A stretch of DNA of 64,000 bases from Kitasatospora acidiphila (GTDB lineage: Bacteria; Actinomycetota; Actinomycetes; Streptomycetales; Streptomycetaceae), in assembly GCF_006636205.1 (NCBI RefSeq), contig NZ_VIGB01000003.1, forward strand, positions 7,008,501-7,072,500, read 5' to 3'. Position 1 is the stretch's first letter, and each line of letters begins with the position of its first letter. A program made the translations under genes and the position numbers. This document shows positions 44,086-52,783 of the stretch, one piece after another. The notes under the pieces were generated by a model. It worked only from the letters and a program-made list of their open reading frames with translations, was not told the DNA's origin and did no database searches.

Positions 44086-45597
44086 ATGACCGTAAGGCGC
44101 GTGATGGGCATCGAGACCGAGTACGGCATCTCCGTACCCGGCCACCCCAATGCCAACGCCATGCTCACCTCGTCCCAGATCGTCAACGCCTACGCGGCGG
44201 CGATGCACCGGGCGCGCCGCGCCCGCTGGGACTTCGAGGAGGAGAACCCGCTGCGCGACGCACGCGGATTCGACCTCGCCCGCGAGGTCGCGGACGCCAG
44301 CCAGCTCACCGACGAGGACATCGGCCTCGCCAACATCATCCTCACCAACGGCGCCCGCTTCTACGTCGACCACGCCCACCCCGAGTACAGCTCGCCCGAG
44401 GTCACCAACCCGCGCGACGCAGTGCTCTGGGACAAGGCCGGCGAGCGGATCATGGCCGAGGCGGCTGCCCGCGCCCTGGAACTGCCCAACGGGCAGACCA
44501 TCCACCTCTACAAGAACAACACCGACAACAAGGGCGCCTCCTACGGCACCCACGAGAACTACCTGATGCAGCGGGCCACCCCGTTCGCCGACATCGTCCG
44601 CCACCTCACCCCGTTCTTCGTCTCGCGCCAGGTCGTCACCGGCGCGGGCCGGGTCGGCATCGGCCAGGACGGCGCCGCCCACGGCTTCCAGATCAGCCAG
44701 CGCGCCGACTACTTCGAGGTCGAGGTGGGCCTCGAAACCACCCTCAAGCGGCCCATCATCAACACCCGCGACGAGCCGCACGCCGACGCCGAGAAATACC
44801 GCCGGCTGCACGTCATCATCGGCGACGCCAACCTCTCGGAAATCTCCACCTACCTCAAACTCGGCACCACCTCGCTGGTGCTCGCCATGATCGAGGCCGG
44901 CTTCATCGCGGTCGACCTCGCCGTCGACCAGCCGGTCCGCACCCTGCACCGGGTCTCCCACGACCCCTCGCTGCAGCACCTCATCACGCTGCGCAACGGC
45001 CGCAAGCTCACCGCCGTCCAGCTCCAGATGGAGTACTACGAGCTGGCCCGCAAGTTCGTCGAGGACCGCTACGGCCACGACGCCGACGAGCAGACCAAGG
45101 ACGTGCTGATCCGCTGGGAGGACGTGCTCTCCCGGCTGGAGCGCGACCCGATGAGCCTGTCCAAGCAACTCGACTGGATCGCCAAGCGGGAGCTGCTGGA
45201 GGGCTACCGGCAGCGCGACGGGCTGGACTGGGACAACCCCCGGCTGCACCTGGTCGACCTGCAGTACAGCGACGTACGGCCGGAGAAGGGGCTCTACAAC
45301 CGGCTCGTCGCACGCGGCCGGTTCGAGCGCCTGGTGACCGAGGACGAGGTGCTGCGGGCCGTCCACGAGCCGCCGGACGACACCCGGGCCTACTTCCGCG
45401 GCCGCTGCCTGGAGCAGTACGCGGAGCACGTCGCGGCGGCCTCCTGGGACTCCGTGATCTTCGACCTGCCCGGCCGTGACTCGCTGCAGCGCGTGCCCAC
45501 CCTGGAGCCACTGCGCGGCACCCGTGCCCACGTCAAGGACCTGCTGGACCGCTGCCGCACCGCCGAGGACCTGGTCCGGGTCCTCTCCGGTGGGTGA
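44086..45597 (+). CDS. dop: Depupylase / Pup deamidase
   Basis: Dop removes Pup from tagged proteins and, in species with Pup-Gln, deamidates it. The 503-residue protein is a glutamine-synthetase-like ligase relative: RRVMGIETEYGISVPGHPNANAM (metal and catalytic acids in GIETEYG), YVDHAHPEYSSPEVTNPRDAVLWDKAGERIM, KNNTDNKGASYGTHENYLM, IINTRDEPHADAEKYRRLHVI. The 'Dop loop' sequence DEENPLRDARGFDLAREVAD after residue 45 separates it from PafA. It is followed by pup at a distance of about 100 bases. Confidence 0.96.
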   Translation: MTVRRVMGIETEYGISVPGHPNANAMLTSSQIVNAYAAAMHRARRARWDFEEENPLRDARGFDLAREVADASQLTDEDIGLANIILTNGARFYVDHAHPEYSSPEVTNPRDAVLWDKAGERIMAEAAARALELPNGQTIHLYKNNTDNKGASYGTHENYLMQRATPFADIVRHLTPFFVSRQVVTGAGRVGIGQDGAAHGFQISQRADYFEVEVGLETTLKRPIINTRDEPHADAEKYRRLHVIIGDANLSEISTYLKLGTTSLVLAMIEAGFIAVDLAVDQPVRTLHRVSHDPSLQHLITLRNGRKLTAVQLQMEYYELARKFVEDRYGHDADEQTKDVLIRWEDVLSRLERDPMSLSKQLDWIAKRELLEGYRQRDGLDWDNPRLHLVDLQYSDVRPEKGLYNRLVARGRFERLVTEDEVLRAVHEPPDDTRAYFRGRCLEQYAEHVAAASWDSVIFDLPGRDSLQRVPTLEPLRGTRAHVKDLLDRCRTAEDLVRVLSGG

Positions 45598-45702
45598 GTG
45601 ATCCGCTACCTTGAGTGAAATATCGGCTGACGGGGAATCATCCTGGTGGGGCCCAGGCGTTCCACCAGTACTACCGACCGACGATGCAAAGGGGTGAGGG
45701 GC

Positions 45703-45921
45703 ATGGCGACCAAGGACACCGGCGGCGGTCAGCAGCGGGCCAACCGCGCCACCGAGGACACCGAAGAGCAGGCCGCAGACGTCCAGCAGTCCGACGAGCT
45801 CCAGGAGCGCCAGGACAAGCTGAGCGACGACGTGGACGCGGTACTCGACGAAATCGACGAAGTACTCGAGTCGAACGCAGAGGACTTCGTCCGGGGCTTC
45901 GTTCAAAAGGGCGGAGAGTAA
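45703..45921 (+). CDS. pup: Prokaryotic ubiquitin-like protein Pup
   Basis: Pup is attached through its C-terminal glutamate to lysines of target proteins. The 72-residue protein is disordered and acidic: MATKDTGGGQQRANRATEDT, then ELQERQDKLSDDVDAVLDEI and a C-terminal FVRGFVQKGGE. It ends in Glu, not Gln, so it can be ligated by PafA without prior deamidation by Dop. ATG 45703 has GGGGTGAGGGG upstream. It is encoded between dop and an EndoVII-like gene in the usual streptomycete order. Confidence 0.97.
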   Translation: MATKDTGGGQQRANRATEDTEEQAADVQQSDELQERQDKLSDDVDAVLDEIDEVLESNAEDFVRGFVQKGGE

Positions 45922-46007
45922 TTAGCATCCGAACTGCATTCCGAGGCGCATTGTCCGAAATGCAAGCGGACACTGCCCGCCGCTGATTCCGCGAGGAATC
46001 GGCCCCG

Positions 46008-46484
46008 ATGGAACGGGCTGCAGGCGTGCTGTCGCGCGCCTGCAGCGCGGGCTGTTACGGCCTGCGCCGGCTGTGCCGCCTACTGCTAGGCCTGCCGGGG
46101 GTCGACAACCGGTGCAGGCATTTCGCAAGGAATCACGGCCGCTCCGAGGCGCACCTTCAGGCAATGCTCCGGGATCAGTGCCACCTCTGTCCGATCTGTC
46201 AGGACAGTCGAGCCGAGCATGTGGATCACGACCACGAAACGGGTAGGGTCCGTGGCATCCTCTGTTTCGCGTGCAACGCGGCGCCGGGGCAGATGAGGGA
46301 TCGGCCCGACGCGCTCCGGCGGGCTGCCGACTACCTGGAAGGAATCGTGTGGAAGCCAACATTCGTGGCACCGGGCGTCTACCGGCTGCCTTCCTCACCC
46401 CCGGACATTCCTCCTTCATGGAGTTCCTGGCTGAGCACTCGCCCGAGCTCCTCCCCGGGCGGCGCAAGCTCCCCGAGGGGCTGA
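46008..46484 (+). CDS. Endonuclease VII-like HNH protein between pup and prcB
   Basis: This 158-residue frame has the recombination endonuclease VII pattern: LRDQCHLCPICQDSRAEHVDHDHETGRVRGILCFACNAAPGQMRDRPDALRRAADYLEG, with zinc cysteines in CHLCPIC and CFACN and the HDH catalytic region. A similar gene stands between pup and prcB in other streptomycetes, from memory. Its role in the proteasome locus is unknown. The 3' part overlaps the prcB start by 136 bases in another frame; residues after about Arg116 are probably little constrained. The true start could lie inside the leucine/arginine-rich N-terminus. Confidence 0.75.
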   Translation: MERAAGVLSRACSAGCYGLRRLCRLLLGLPGVDNRCRHFARNHGRSEAHLQAMLRDQCHLCPICQDSRAEHVDHDHETGRVRGILCFACNAAPGQMRDRPDALRRAADYLEGIVWKPTFVAPGVYRLPSSPPDIPPSWSSWLSTRPSSSPGGASSPRG

Positions 46485-47191
46485 CCCTGGAGGCGCCGCA
46501 CGGCACCACCATCGTCGCCGCGGTCTTCGACGGCGGCGTGGTGATCGCCGGTGACCGCCGGGCCACCATGGGCAATGTGATCGCCCAGCGCGACATCGAG
46601 AAGGTGTTCCCGGCCGACGAGTACAGCGCGGTCGGCATCGCCGGCACCGCGGGCCTGGCCGTCGAGATGGTGCGCCTGTTCCAGTTGGAGCTGGAGCACT
46701 ACGAGAAGATCGAGGGCACCACCCTCTCCCTGGAGGGCAAGGCCAACCGGCTGACCACGATGATCCGGGGCAACCTGGGCATGGCGATGCAGGGCCTGGC
46801 CGTGGTGCCGATGTTCGCCGGCTACGACCTGGACCTCGGGCGCGGCCGGATCTTCACCTACGACGTCACCGGCGGCCGCTCCGAGGAGCGCGGTTTCGCC
46901 GCCACCGGCTCGGGCTCGGTCTTCGCCCGCGGCTCGCTGAAGAAGCTCTACAGCCCGGAACTGACGGCCGATCAGGCCGGCGTCCTGGTGATCCAGGCGC
47001 TCTACGACGCGGCCGACGACGACTCCGCCACCGGCGGCCCGGACCTGGCCCGCAAGATCTTCCCGATCGTCTACGTGATCACCGGCGAGGGCCTGCGCAG
47101 GCTCTCCGAGGAGGAGGTGGCGCGGATCGCGGTGTCGGTCACCGATGAGCGCCGCACCCGCCCCGACGGCCCGCAGGCCCCGCTCCAGTAA
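46349..47191 (+). CDS. prcB: 20S proteasome beta subunit
   Basis: PrcB is the proteolytic subunit. The 280-residue precursor begins VEANIRGTGRLPAAFLTPG (GTG 46349, with GGAAGGAA upstream) and has a propeptide of 52 residues. Self-cleavage exposes Thr53 in GTTIVAAVFDGGVVIAGDRRAT; the lysine in RDIEKVFPADEY and the Asp in AGDRRA complete the active site. It ends in DGPQAPLQ. Its start lies within the EndoVII-like gene, so the two are translated from overlapping frames. prcA follows after 65 bases. Confidence 0.96.
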   Translation: MEANIRGTGRLPAAFLTPGHSSFMEFLAEHSPELLPGRRKLPEGLTLEAPHGTTIVAAVFDGGVVIAGDRRATMGNVIAQRDIEKVFPADEYSAVGIAGTAGLAVEMVRLFQLELEHYEKIEGTTLSLEGKANRLTTMIRGNLGMAMQGLAVVPMFAGYDLDLGRGRIFTYDVTGGRSEERGFAATGSGSVFARGSLKKLYSPELTADQAGVLVIQALYDAADDDSATGGPDLARKIFPIVYVITGEGLRRLSEEEVARIAVSVTDERRTRPDGPQAPLQ

Positions 47192-47256
47192 TCCGCCACC
47201 GCTCCCCGGCGCCCGCAGCAGGGTGAGGGAGCCCGAACCAGAAGGGACGACCGCCG

Positions 47257-48015
47257 GTGTCCACACCGTTCTACGTCTCGCCCCAGCAGGCCATGGCGGA
47301 TCGCGCGGAGTACGCCCGCAAGGGCATCGCGCGCGGCCGCAGCGTGGTGGTGCTCACCTACGCCGACGGCATCGCCTTCGTGGCCGAGAACACCTCCCGG
47401 GCGCTGCACAAGGTGTCCGAGATCTACGACAAGATCGCGTTCGCGGCGGTCGGCCGCTACAACGAGTTCGAGAACCTGCGGATCGGCGGGGTGCGCTACG
47501 CCGACCTGCGCGGATACTCCTACGACCGGGCCGATGTGACGGCCCGTGGCCTGGCCAACGTCTACGCCCAGACGCTGGGCACCATCTTCTCCTCGGTCGG
47601 TGAGAAGCCGTACGAGGTGGAGCTGATCGTCGCCGAGGTCGGCCAGAGTGCCGACGACGACCAGATCTACCGCCTCACCCCGGACGGCTCGGTGGTGGAC
47701 GAGCAGAACTCGGTGGTGGTCGGCGGCAACGCCGACTCGATCGGGAACTACCTGGGGCAGCGCCACCAGGTGGGCATGAGCCTGGCCGAGGCGCTGAAGC
47801 TGGCCGTGGAGTCGCTGGCCCGGGACCCGAACGGCGGCACGCCGAGGTCGCTGACCCCGGAGCAGCTGGAGGTCGCGGTGCTGGACCGGGTGCGCCCGCA
47901 GCAGCGCAAGTTCAAGCGGATCCTGGGCCCGCAGCTGGGCCGGCTGCTGAGCCAGGACCCGGGCGACGCAGCGGCGGCCGACCAGGCGGAGCCGGAGTCG
48001 TCCGAGGACGAGTAG
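47257..48015 (+). CDS. prcA: 20S proteasome alpha subunit
   Basis: The 252-residue subunit forms the outer gate ring. It starts MSTPFYVSPQQAMADRAEYARKGIARGRSVV, with the N-terminal gate segment and the family signature in MADRAEYARKGIARG. It lacks a catalytic threonine. KKVSEIYDKIAFAAVGRYNEFE, IVAEVG and an acidic C-terminal tail (ADQAEPESSEDE) are also typical. GTG 47257 has AGAAGGGA upstream. A strong terminator follows. Confidence 0.96.
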   Translation: MSTPFYVSPQQAMADRAEYARKGIARGRSVVVLTYADGIAFVAENTSRALHKVSEIYDKIAFAAVGRYNEFENLRIGGVRYADLRGYSYDRADVTARGLANVYAQTLGTIFSSVGEKPYEVELIVAEVGQSADDDQIYRLTPDGSVVDEQNSVVVGGNADSIGNYLGQRHQVGMSLAEALKLAVESLARDPNGGTPRSLTPEQLEVAVLDRVRPQQRKFKRILGPQLGRLLSQDPGDAAAADQAEPESSEDE

Positions 48016-48024
48016 GCGGCCCGG

Positions 48025-48069
48025 GCGGCGGTGGGGTGCGGCGCCGAGCGTGCCGCACCCCACCGCCGC
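48025..48069 (+). terminator. Terminator between prcA and pafA
   Basis: An 18-bp perfect stem (arm starts GCGGCGGTGGGGTGCGGC) with a nine-base loop lies ten bases after prcA. Confidence 0.85.
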
Positions 48070-48155
48070 GCCCGTTTGTTCGACTGATTTCGGCATCCGT
48101 CGGATCGTGATTCGATTGGCGTGGCGGAAACGGTTTCAGAAGGCCTTCGGAAGCG

Positions 48156-48161
48156 TAAAGT
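48156..48161 (+). promoter_or_regulatory. -10 box for a likely leaderless pafA message
   Basis: TAAAGT ends six bases before the pafA ATG, so transcription should begin at or near the start codon. The -35 region is weak (GTTTCA about 17 bases upstream). Confidence 0.5.
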
Positions 48162-48167
48162 CCCTGC

Positions 48168-49529
48168 ATGGACCGCCGAATTTTCGGGCTGGAGAACGAG
48201 TACGGCGTCACGTGTACGTTCCGGGGACAACGGCGTCTGTCTCCGGACGAGGTGGCCAGGTACCTCTTCCGCCGCGTAGTTTCCTGGGGCCGCAGCAGCA
48301 ATGTGTTCCTGCGCAATGGCGCTCGCCTGTATCTGGACGTCGGTTCGCACCCCGAGTACGCCACTCCGGAGTGTGATGACGTCGTCGAGCTGGTGACGCA
48401 CGACAAGGCCGGCGAGCGGATCCTCGAGGGTCTGCTGGTGGATGCCGAGCGGCGGCTGCACGAGGAGGGCATCGCCGGGGACGTCTACCTGTTCAAGAAC
48501 AACACCGACTCGGCCGGCAACTCCTACGGCTGCCACGAGAACTACCTGGTGGCGCGGCACGGCGAGTTCTCCCGGCTGGCGGACGTGCTGATTCCGTTCC
48601 TGGTGACCCGCCAGCTGATCTGCGGCGCGGGCAAGGTGCTGCAGACCCCGCGTGGCGCGGTGTTCTGCGTGAGCCAGCGGGCGGAGCACATCTGGGAGGG
48701 CGTCAGCTCGGCGACCACCCGGTCCCGTCCGATCATCAACACCAGGGACGAGCCGCACGCGGATGCCGAGCGCTACCGCCGGCTGCACGTGATCGTCGGT
48801 GACTCCAACATGTCGGAGACCACCACGCTGCTGAAGGTGGGCGCGACCGACCTGGTGCTGCGGCTGATCGAGGCCGGCGTGGTGATGCGCGATCTGACGC
48901 TGGAGAACCCGATCCGGGCGATCCGCGAGGTGAGCCACGACCTGACGGGCCGTCACCAGGTGCGCCTGGCCAACGGCCGGGAGGCGAGCGCGCTGGAGAT
49001 CCAGGAGGAGTACTACGCGAAGGCGCTGGAGTTCGCCGACCGCAAGGGCCTGAACGAGGGCACGGTGGGCCGGGTGCTGGAGCTGTGGGGCCGCACGCTG
49101 GAGGCGGTGCGCACCGAGGACCTGTCCAAGGCCGGGACCGAGATCGACTGGATCATGAAGTACCAGCTGATCGAGCGGTACCGGGAGAAGCACCAGATGA
49201 GCATGTCGAACCCGCGGATCGCGCAGATCGATCTGGCCTACCACGACATCCACCGCCGCCGCGGGCTCTTCTACCTGATGCAGAACAAGGGCCAGGCCAA
49301 GCGGGTGACCACCGATCTGAAGGTCTTCGAGGCGAAGTCGGTGCCGCCGCAGACCACCCGGGCCCGGCTGCGCGGGGACTTCATCCGCCGGGCGCAGGAG
49401 CAGCGCCGTGACTTCACGGTGGACTGGGTTCACCTGAAGCTCAACGACCAGGCGCAGCGGACGGTGCTGTGCAAGGACCCGTTCCGGTCGGTGGACGAGC
49501 GGGTGGAGAAGCTGATCGCGGGAATGTGA
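48168..49529 (+). CDS. pafA: Pup--protein ligase
   Basis: PafA joins the C-terminal glutamate of Pup to lysines, using ATP. The 453-residue protein shares the glutamine-synthetase-like fold with Dop: MDRRIFGLENEYGVTCTFRG, LDVGSHPEYATPECDDVVELVTHDKAGERI, KNNTDSAGNSYGCHENYLV and RPIINTRDEPHADAERYRR. It has no Dop loop. The message is probably leaderless: TAAAGT at 48156-48161 ends six bases before the ATG, and no ribosome binding site is suitably placed. Confidence 0.96.
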   Translation: MDRRIFGLENEYGVTCTFRGQRRLSPDEVARYLFRRVVSWGRSSNVFLRNGARLYLDVGSHPEYATPECDDVVELVTHDKAGERILEGLLVDAERRLHEEGIAGDVYLFKNNTDSAGNSYGCHENYLVARHGEFSRLADVLIPFLVTRQLICGAGKVLQTPRGAVFCVSQRAEHIWEGVSSATTRSRPIINTRDEPHADAERYRRLHVIVGDSNMSETTTLLKVGATDLVLRLIEAGVVMRDLTLENPIRAIREVSHDLTGRHQVRLANGREASALEIQEEYYAKALEFADRKGLNEGTVGRVLELWGRTLEAVRTEDLSKAGTEIDWIMKYQLIERYREKHQMSMSNPRIAQIDLAYHDIHRRRGLFYLMQNKGQAKRVTTDLKVFEAKSVPPQTTRARLRGDFIRRAQEQRRDFTVDWVHLKLNDQAQRTVLCKDPFRSVDERVEKLIAGM

Positions 49530-49541
49530 GCCCTTTCTCCG

Positions 49542-49582
49542 GCCGGCGTGCCCCGTCCTCCCTGAGGTCGGGGCGCGCCGGC
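49542..49582 (+). terminator. Terminator after pafA
   Basis: GCCGGCGTGCCCC pairs with GGGGCGCGCCGGC over 13 bp (one G-U) with a 15-base loop, 13 bases after pafA. Confidence 0.8.
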
Positions 49583-49592
49583 TCTAGTCTGG

Positions 49593-49618
49593 TCACGTTT
49601 ACTGATCCGTAAATGTGA
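49593..49618. promoter_or_regulatory. Near-perfect palindrome upstream of the first FKBP gene
   Basis: TCACGTTTAC and GTAAATGTGA are inverted copies with one mismatch, six bases apart. The site ends 17 bases before the likely GTG start at 49636, so a bound protein would block transcription or early elongation. I do not recognise the regulator. Confidence 0.55.
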
Positions 49619-49635
49619 CTGACAGTGAGGTCGCC

Positions 49636-50619
49636 GTGCGCCGCAGAGCCGGGTTGCTCGTTCTCCTGCCGATGCTGCTGCTGGCCGCGTGCAGCAGCAG
49701 TTCGCCCGTGAAGAGCGGGCCGTCGCCGGTGCCGACGTCATCGGCGCCGTCGGTGCCGACTCCGGTGGGGTCGGCGTCCCCGATGCCGACGGTGAGCGGG
49801 CCGGTGGGCAGCAAGGCGACGATCACACTGCCGCCCGGGCAGCCGACCGGCCAGTTCGTGGTGACCACCGCGATCGAGGGCGACGGGCCGACGGTGAACC
49901 GGGGCGACTGGGTGACGGTCAGCTACACGGCGAAGGACTGGACGTCGGGCAAGGACGTGCAGGGCTCCTATGACGCCGGGGCGAAGCCGCAGCTGTACCA
50001 GGCCGGGATCGGCCAGCTGGTGCCGGCGTTCGACCAGACCGTGGTGGGCAAGAAGGTGGGCAGCCGGGTGCTGGTGGTGGCGCCGCCGTCGGCCGCGTTC
50101 GGCAGCTCCACCAACCAGCAGCTGGGGGTGGGCAAGGACGACACCGTGGTGTTCGCGCTGGACATCCTGCAGGCGGTGCCGCAGGACTCGGTGGTGTCGG
50201 GGACGATGACCCAGCCGCCGGCGAACCAGCCGCAGGTGAAGGACAACGGCAAGGCCGCGCCCACGATCACGATTCCGCCGAACACGCCGGCGCCGTCGGA
50301 TCTGCAGACCAATGTGCTGATCAAGGGTGACGGCAAGCCGGTGCAGGCGGGCCAGTCGCTGGTGCTGCAGTACACCGGGGTGCTGTGGAGCAACGGCCAG
50401 CAGTTCGACTCCTCGTGGAGTCACGGCGGGGCGCAGGTGCTGCAGATCGGCACCGGCAGTGTGATCGCCGGGTGGGACAAGGGCCTGGTGGGCCAGCCGG
50501 TGGGCAGCCGGGTGGAACTGGTGATTCCGCCGTCGCAGGGTTACGGCGGACAGGCACAGAACGGTATCCCTGCGAACTCGACCCTGGTCTTCGTGATCGA
50601 CATCCTGGAAGCTGTGTAG
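49636..50619 (+). CDS. Lipoprotein with two FKBP-type peptidyl-prolyl isomerase domains
   Basis: The 327-residue protein begins MRRRAGLLVLLPMLLLAACSS, a lipoprotein signal with lipobox LLAAC, so it acts outside the membrane. The first FKBP domain (GDWVTVSYTAKDWTSGKDVQGS...GSRVLVVAPPSAAFG) has lost several active-site aromatics. The second (VLQYTGVLWSNGQQFDSSWSHGG, VIAGWDKGLVGQPVGSRVELVIPP) keeps Tyr, Phe, Asp and Trp of the isomerase pocket. GTG 49636 with GTGAGG is preferred; the frame is open to GTG 49615. The next gene is a paralogue. Confidence 0.9.
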   Translation: MRRRAGLLVLLPMLLLAACSSSSPVKSGPSPVPTSSAPSVPTPVGSASPMPTVSGPVGSKATITLPPGQPTGQFVVTTAIEGDGPTVNRGDWVTVSYTAKDWTSGKDVQGSYDAGAKPQLYQAGIGQLVPAFDQTVVGKKVGSRVLVVAPPSAAFGSSTNQQLGVGKDDTVVFALDILQAVPQDSVVSGTMTQPPANQPQVKDNGKAAPTITIPPNTPAPSDLQTNVLIKGDGKPVQAGQSLVLQYTGVLWSNGQQFDSSWSHGGAQVLQIGTGSVIAGWDKGLVGQPVGSRVELVIPPSQGYGGQAQNGIPANSTLVFVIDILEAV

Positions 50620-50657
50620 CCGCGGGACGTCCACCGTGGTGCGCTAGCTGTCACGCG

Positions 50658-50702
50658 GGCGGGTACTCCTGGTGTGTCATGAACACCTGGTGAGTGCCCG
50701 CC
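50658..50702 (+). terminator. Terminator between the two FKBP genes
   Basis: GGCGGGTACTC pairs with GAGTGCCCGCC over 11 bp (one G-U), with an inner GGTGT/ACACC stem, 38 bases after the first FKBP gene. Confidence 0.65.
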
Positions 50703-50774
50703 TTCATGGCAAGCTGCCATACTGCTGGCGATTCGCACAGCGTCCAGTGATCCAAAAGGCGAGGATGGGGAGAA

Positions 50775-52097
50775 ATGGCTGAGAATCCGTCGGACCCGAC
50801 CGAGGCCGACAGCGCGAGCGGGCCGCTCGCCGACCCGGTGGTCTCCGGCCCGGGGACATCGACCGCGGGGCGAGAGTCGATCGTGGTTCCGCCGGCGATT
50901 CTCGCCCAGCAGGCGGGCTGGTCGGAGCCGGGAACGGACGTGCCGGGCCCAGCGGCCCCGAAGTCGGCCGAGCCGCAGGTCTTCGCGTCAACGGTGCGCA
51001 AGCAGCAGACCTCCGAGGCCGACTACGAGAACGTGGGCAGCGGTGGCAAGCTGGGTGTGGTGCTGGGCGTGGTGCTGGCCGTGCTGCTGGTCGGCAGCGG
51101 CATCGGCCTCTACGTGGTGAACAGCGGCAGTGACAGCAAGAGCACGGCCGCGGACAGCGCGACCAGCCAGCCGTCCCAGACCCCGTCCAAGACCCCGGTG
51201 CCGCCGGTCAAGACGGACGCCAAGGTGCTCCCGCAGGTCTCCGGTGACTTCGGCAAGAAGGCGGACATCGCGCTGCCGTCGCAGCACTCGGACGGCTCCT
51301 TCGTGGTGAAGCCGCTGATCCAGGGCGACGGCGCCAAGGTGGGCAAGGGCGACTGGGTCTCGGCCACCTACACCGCCAAGGACTGGACGACCGGCAAGGA
51401 CATCCCGGGCTCCTACGACCAGGACCAGGGCAAGCCTCAGCTGTTCCAGGCGGGCCTGGGCAACCTGATCCCGGCGCTGGACTCCGCAGTGGTGGGCCAG
51501 AAGGCGGGCACCCGGGTGCTGGTGGTGGCCCCGCCGGCGGCGGGCTTCGGCGACCAGGGCAACCAGAAGATGGGCGTGGGGCCCAAGGACGACATGGTGA
51601 TCGTCGTCGACATCCAGCGGGCCAACGCGCCGGGTGCCCGGGTGAGCGGCGACGTGACGCCGCCGCCGGCCGACTTCGCCGCGGTCAAGGTGAACGGCGA
51701 CGGCAAGGCCGACACCATCACCCCGCCGGCGAACCCGGCCGACCCGAGCGACCTGAAGACCTCGGTGCTGATCCAGGGCAAGGGCCCCAAGGTGGAGAAC
51801 GGCGAGCTGGCGGTCGTGCAGTACACCGGCGTGACCCTGAAGGACGGCAAGGAGTTCGACTCCTCGCTGGACAAGAAGACCGCCTTCAGCTTCGTGGTCG
51901 GCGGCGGCAACGTGATCCAGGGCTGGGACAAGGGCGTGGCGGGCCAGAACGTCGGCAGCCGGATCGAGTTGGAGATCCCGGCAGCCCAGGCCTACGGCGC
52001 GAACCCGCCGCAGGGCAGCAACATCCCGGCCAACGCCTCGCTGGTGTTCGTGGTGGACATCCTGGACGCCGGGATCGGCCAGCCGGCCCAGGGGTGA
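50775..52097 (+). CDS. Membrane-anchored protein with two FKBP domains
   Basis: The 440-residue protein has a cytoplasmic N-terminus, one membrane segment (LGVVLGVVLAVLLVGSGIGLYVV, about residues 95-117), a Ser/Thr/Pro linker and two extracellular FKBP domains that mirror those of the preceding lipoprotein. The second domain has VVQYTGVTLKDGKEFDSSLD and VIQGWDKGVAGQNVGSRIELEIP, with the pocket residues kept; the first is degenerate. The pair clearly arose by duplication. It likely helps exported proteins to fold. Confidence 0.9.
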   Translation: MAENPSDPTEADSASGPLADPVVSGPGTSTAGRESIVVPPAILAQQAGWSEPGTDVPGPAAPKSAEPQVFASTVRKQQTSEADYENVGSGGKLGVVLGVVLAVLLVGSGIGLYVVNSGSDSKSTAADSATSQPSQTPSKTPVPPVKTDAKVLPQVSGDFGKKADIALPSQHSDGSFVVKPLIQGDGAKVGKGDWVSATYTAKDWTTGKDIPGSYDQDQGKPQLFQAGLGNLIPALDSAVVGQKAGTRVLVVAPPAAGFGDQGNQKMGVGPKDDMVIVVDIQRANAPGARVSGDVTPPPADFAAVKVNGDGKADTITPPANPADPSDLKTSVLIQGKGPKVENGELAVVQYTGVTLKDGKEFDSSLDKKTAFSFVVGGGNVIQGWDKGVAGQNVGSRIELEIPAAQAYGANPPQGSNIPANASLVFVVDILDAGIGQPAQG

Positions 52098-52246
52098 CAA
52101 GATAGGGGCTGACCGGCCGTTCGGGGCGACCCGTGGCCGGGCCTGATCAACGTGGGCGGCGGACAGCCGTACGGTGGTTCCCGAGGGAGCCTTACCTGCG
52201 GCGGTCCGCCGTCCTGTTGTTGCTGAGACGATGAGATGAGGCAGTT

Positions 52247-52621
52247 GTGAGCCAGAAGACGAAGCCGGAGATCGACTTCCCCGAGGGCGCGGCCCCGGCA
52301 GACCTGGAGATCACCGACATCGAGGTGGGCACCGGTGCCGAGGCCAAGCCCGGCATGATGGTCGAGGTGCACTACGCCGGCGTGACCTTCGAGACCGGTG
52401 AGGAGTTCGACGCCTCCTGGAACCGCGGCTCGACCTTCAAGTTCCCGCTGGGCGCCGGCCGGGTCATCAAGGGCTGGGACGAGGGCGTCGTCGGCATGAA
52501 GGTCGGTGGCCGCCGCAAGCTGGTCATCCCGGCCCACAAGGCCTACGGCAACCAGTCGCCGAGCCCGGCGATCCCGGCGGGTTCGACCCTGATCTTCGTG
52601 GTCGACCTGATCAACGTCTGA
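52247..52621 (+). CDS. Cytoplasmic FKBP-type peptidyl-prolyl isomerase
   Basis: This 124-residue single-domain FKBP starts at GTG 52247. It has VEVHYAGVTFETGEEFDASWNRG, FKFPLGAGRVIKGWDEGVVGMKVGGRRKLVIP, AYGNQSPSPAIPAGSTLIFVVDL, with every isomerase pocket residue (Tyr, Phe, Asp, Trp, Tyr) present. There is no signal peptide. It follows two larger FKBP genes and precedes pafB. Confidence 0.95.
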   Translation: MSQKTKPEIDFPEGAAPADLEITDIEVGTGAEAKPGMMVEVHYAGVTFETGEEFDASWNRGSTFKFPLGAGRVIKGWDEGVVGMKVGGRRKLVIPAHKAYGNQSPSPAIPAGSTLIFVVDLINV

Positions 52622-52783
52622 CCATTCCGGTCTGACGATCCGACCGGTTGCTGACCGGTCCAGGGGCGGCGGTGACGGGTGCGAGCCCGGCGCCGCCGCC
52701 TCGGCTTTCGCCGCGGGTCCCGCTACCGGTACGGTCGAGGCCGCCGGGCTCACCCGGTATGGGACGACTATGAAGGGTCAGCG

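Noticed and set aside
42133..45906. Long open frame on the minus strand opposite arc, dop and pup
   Set aside because: Antisense shadow of strongly conserved genes; composition is Val/Asp/Gly/Leu-rich as expected for reversed codons, with no domains.
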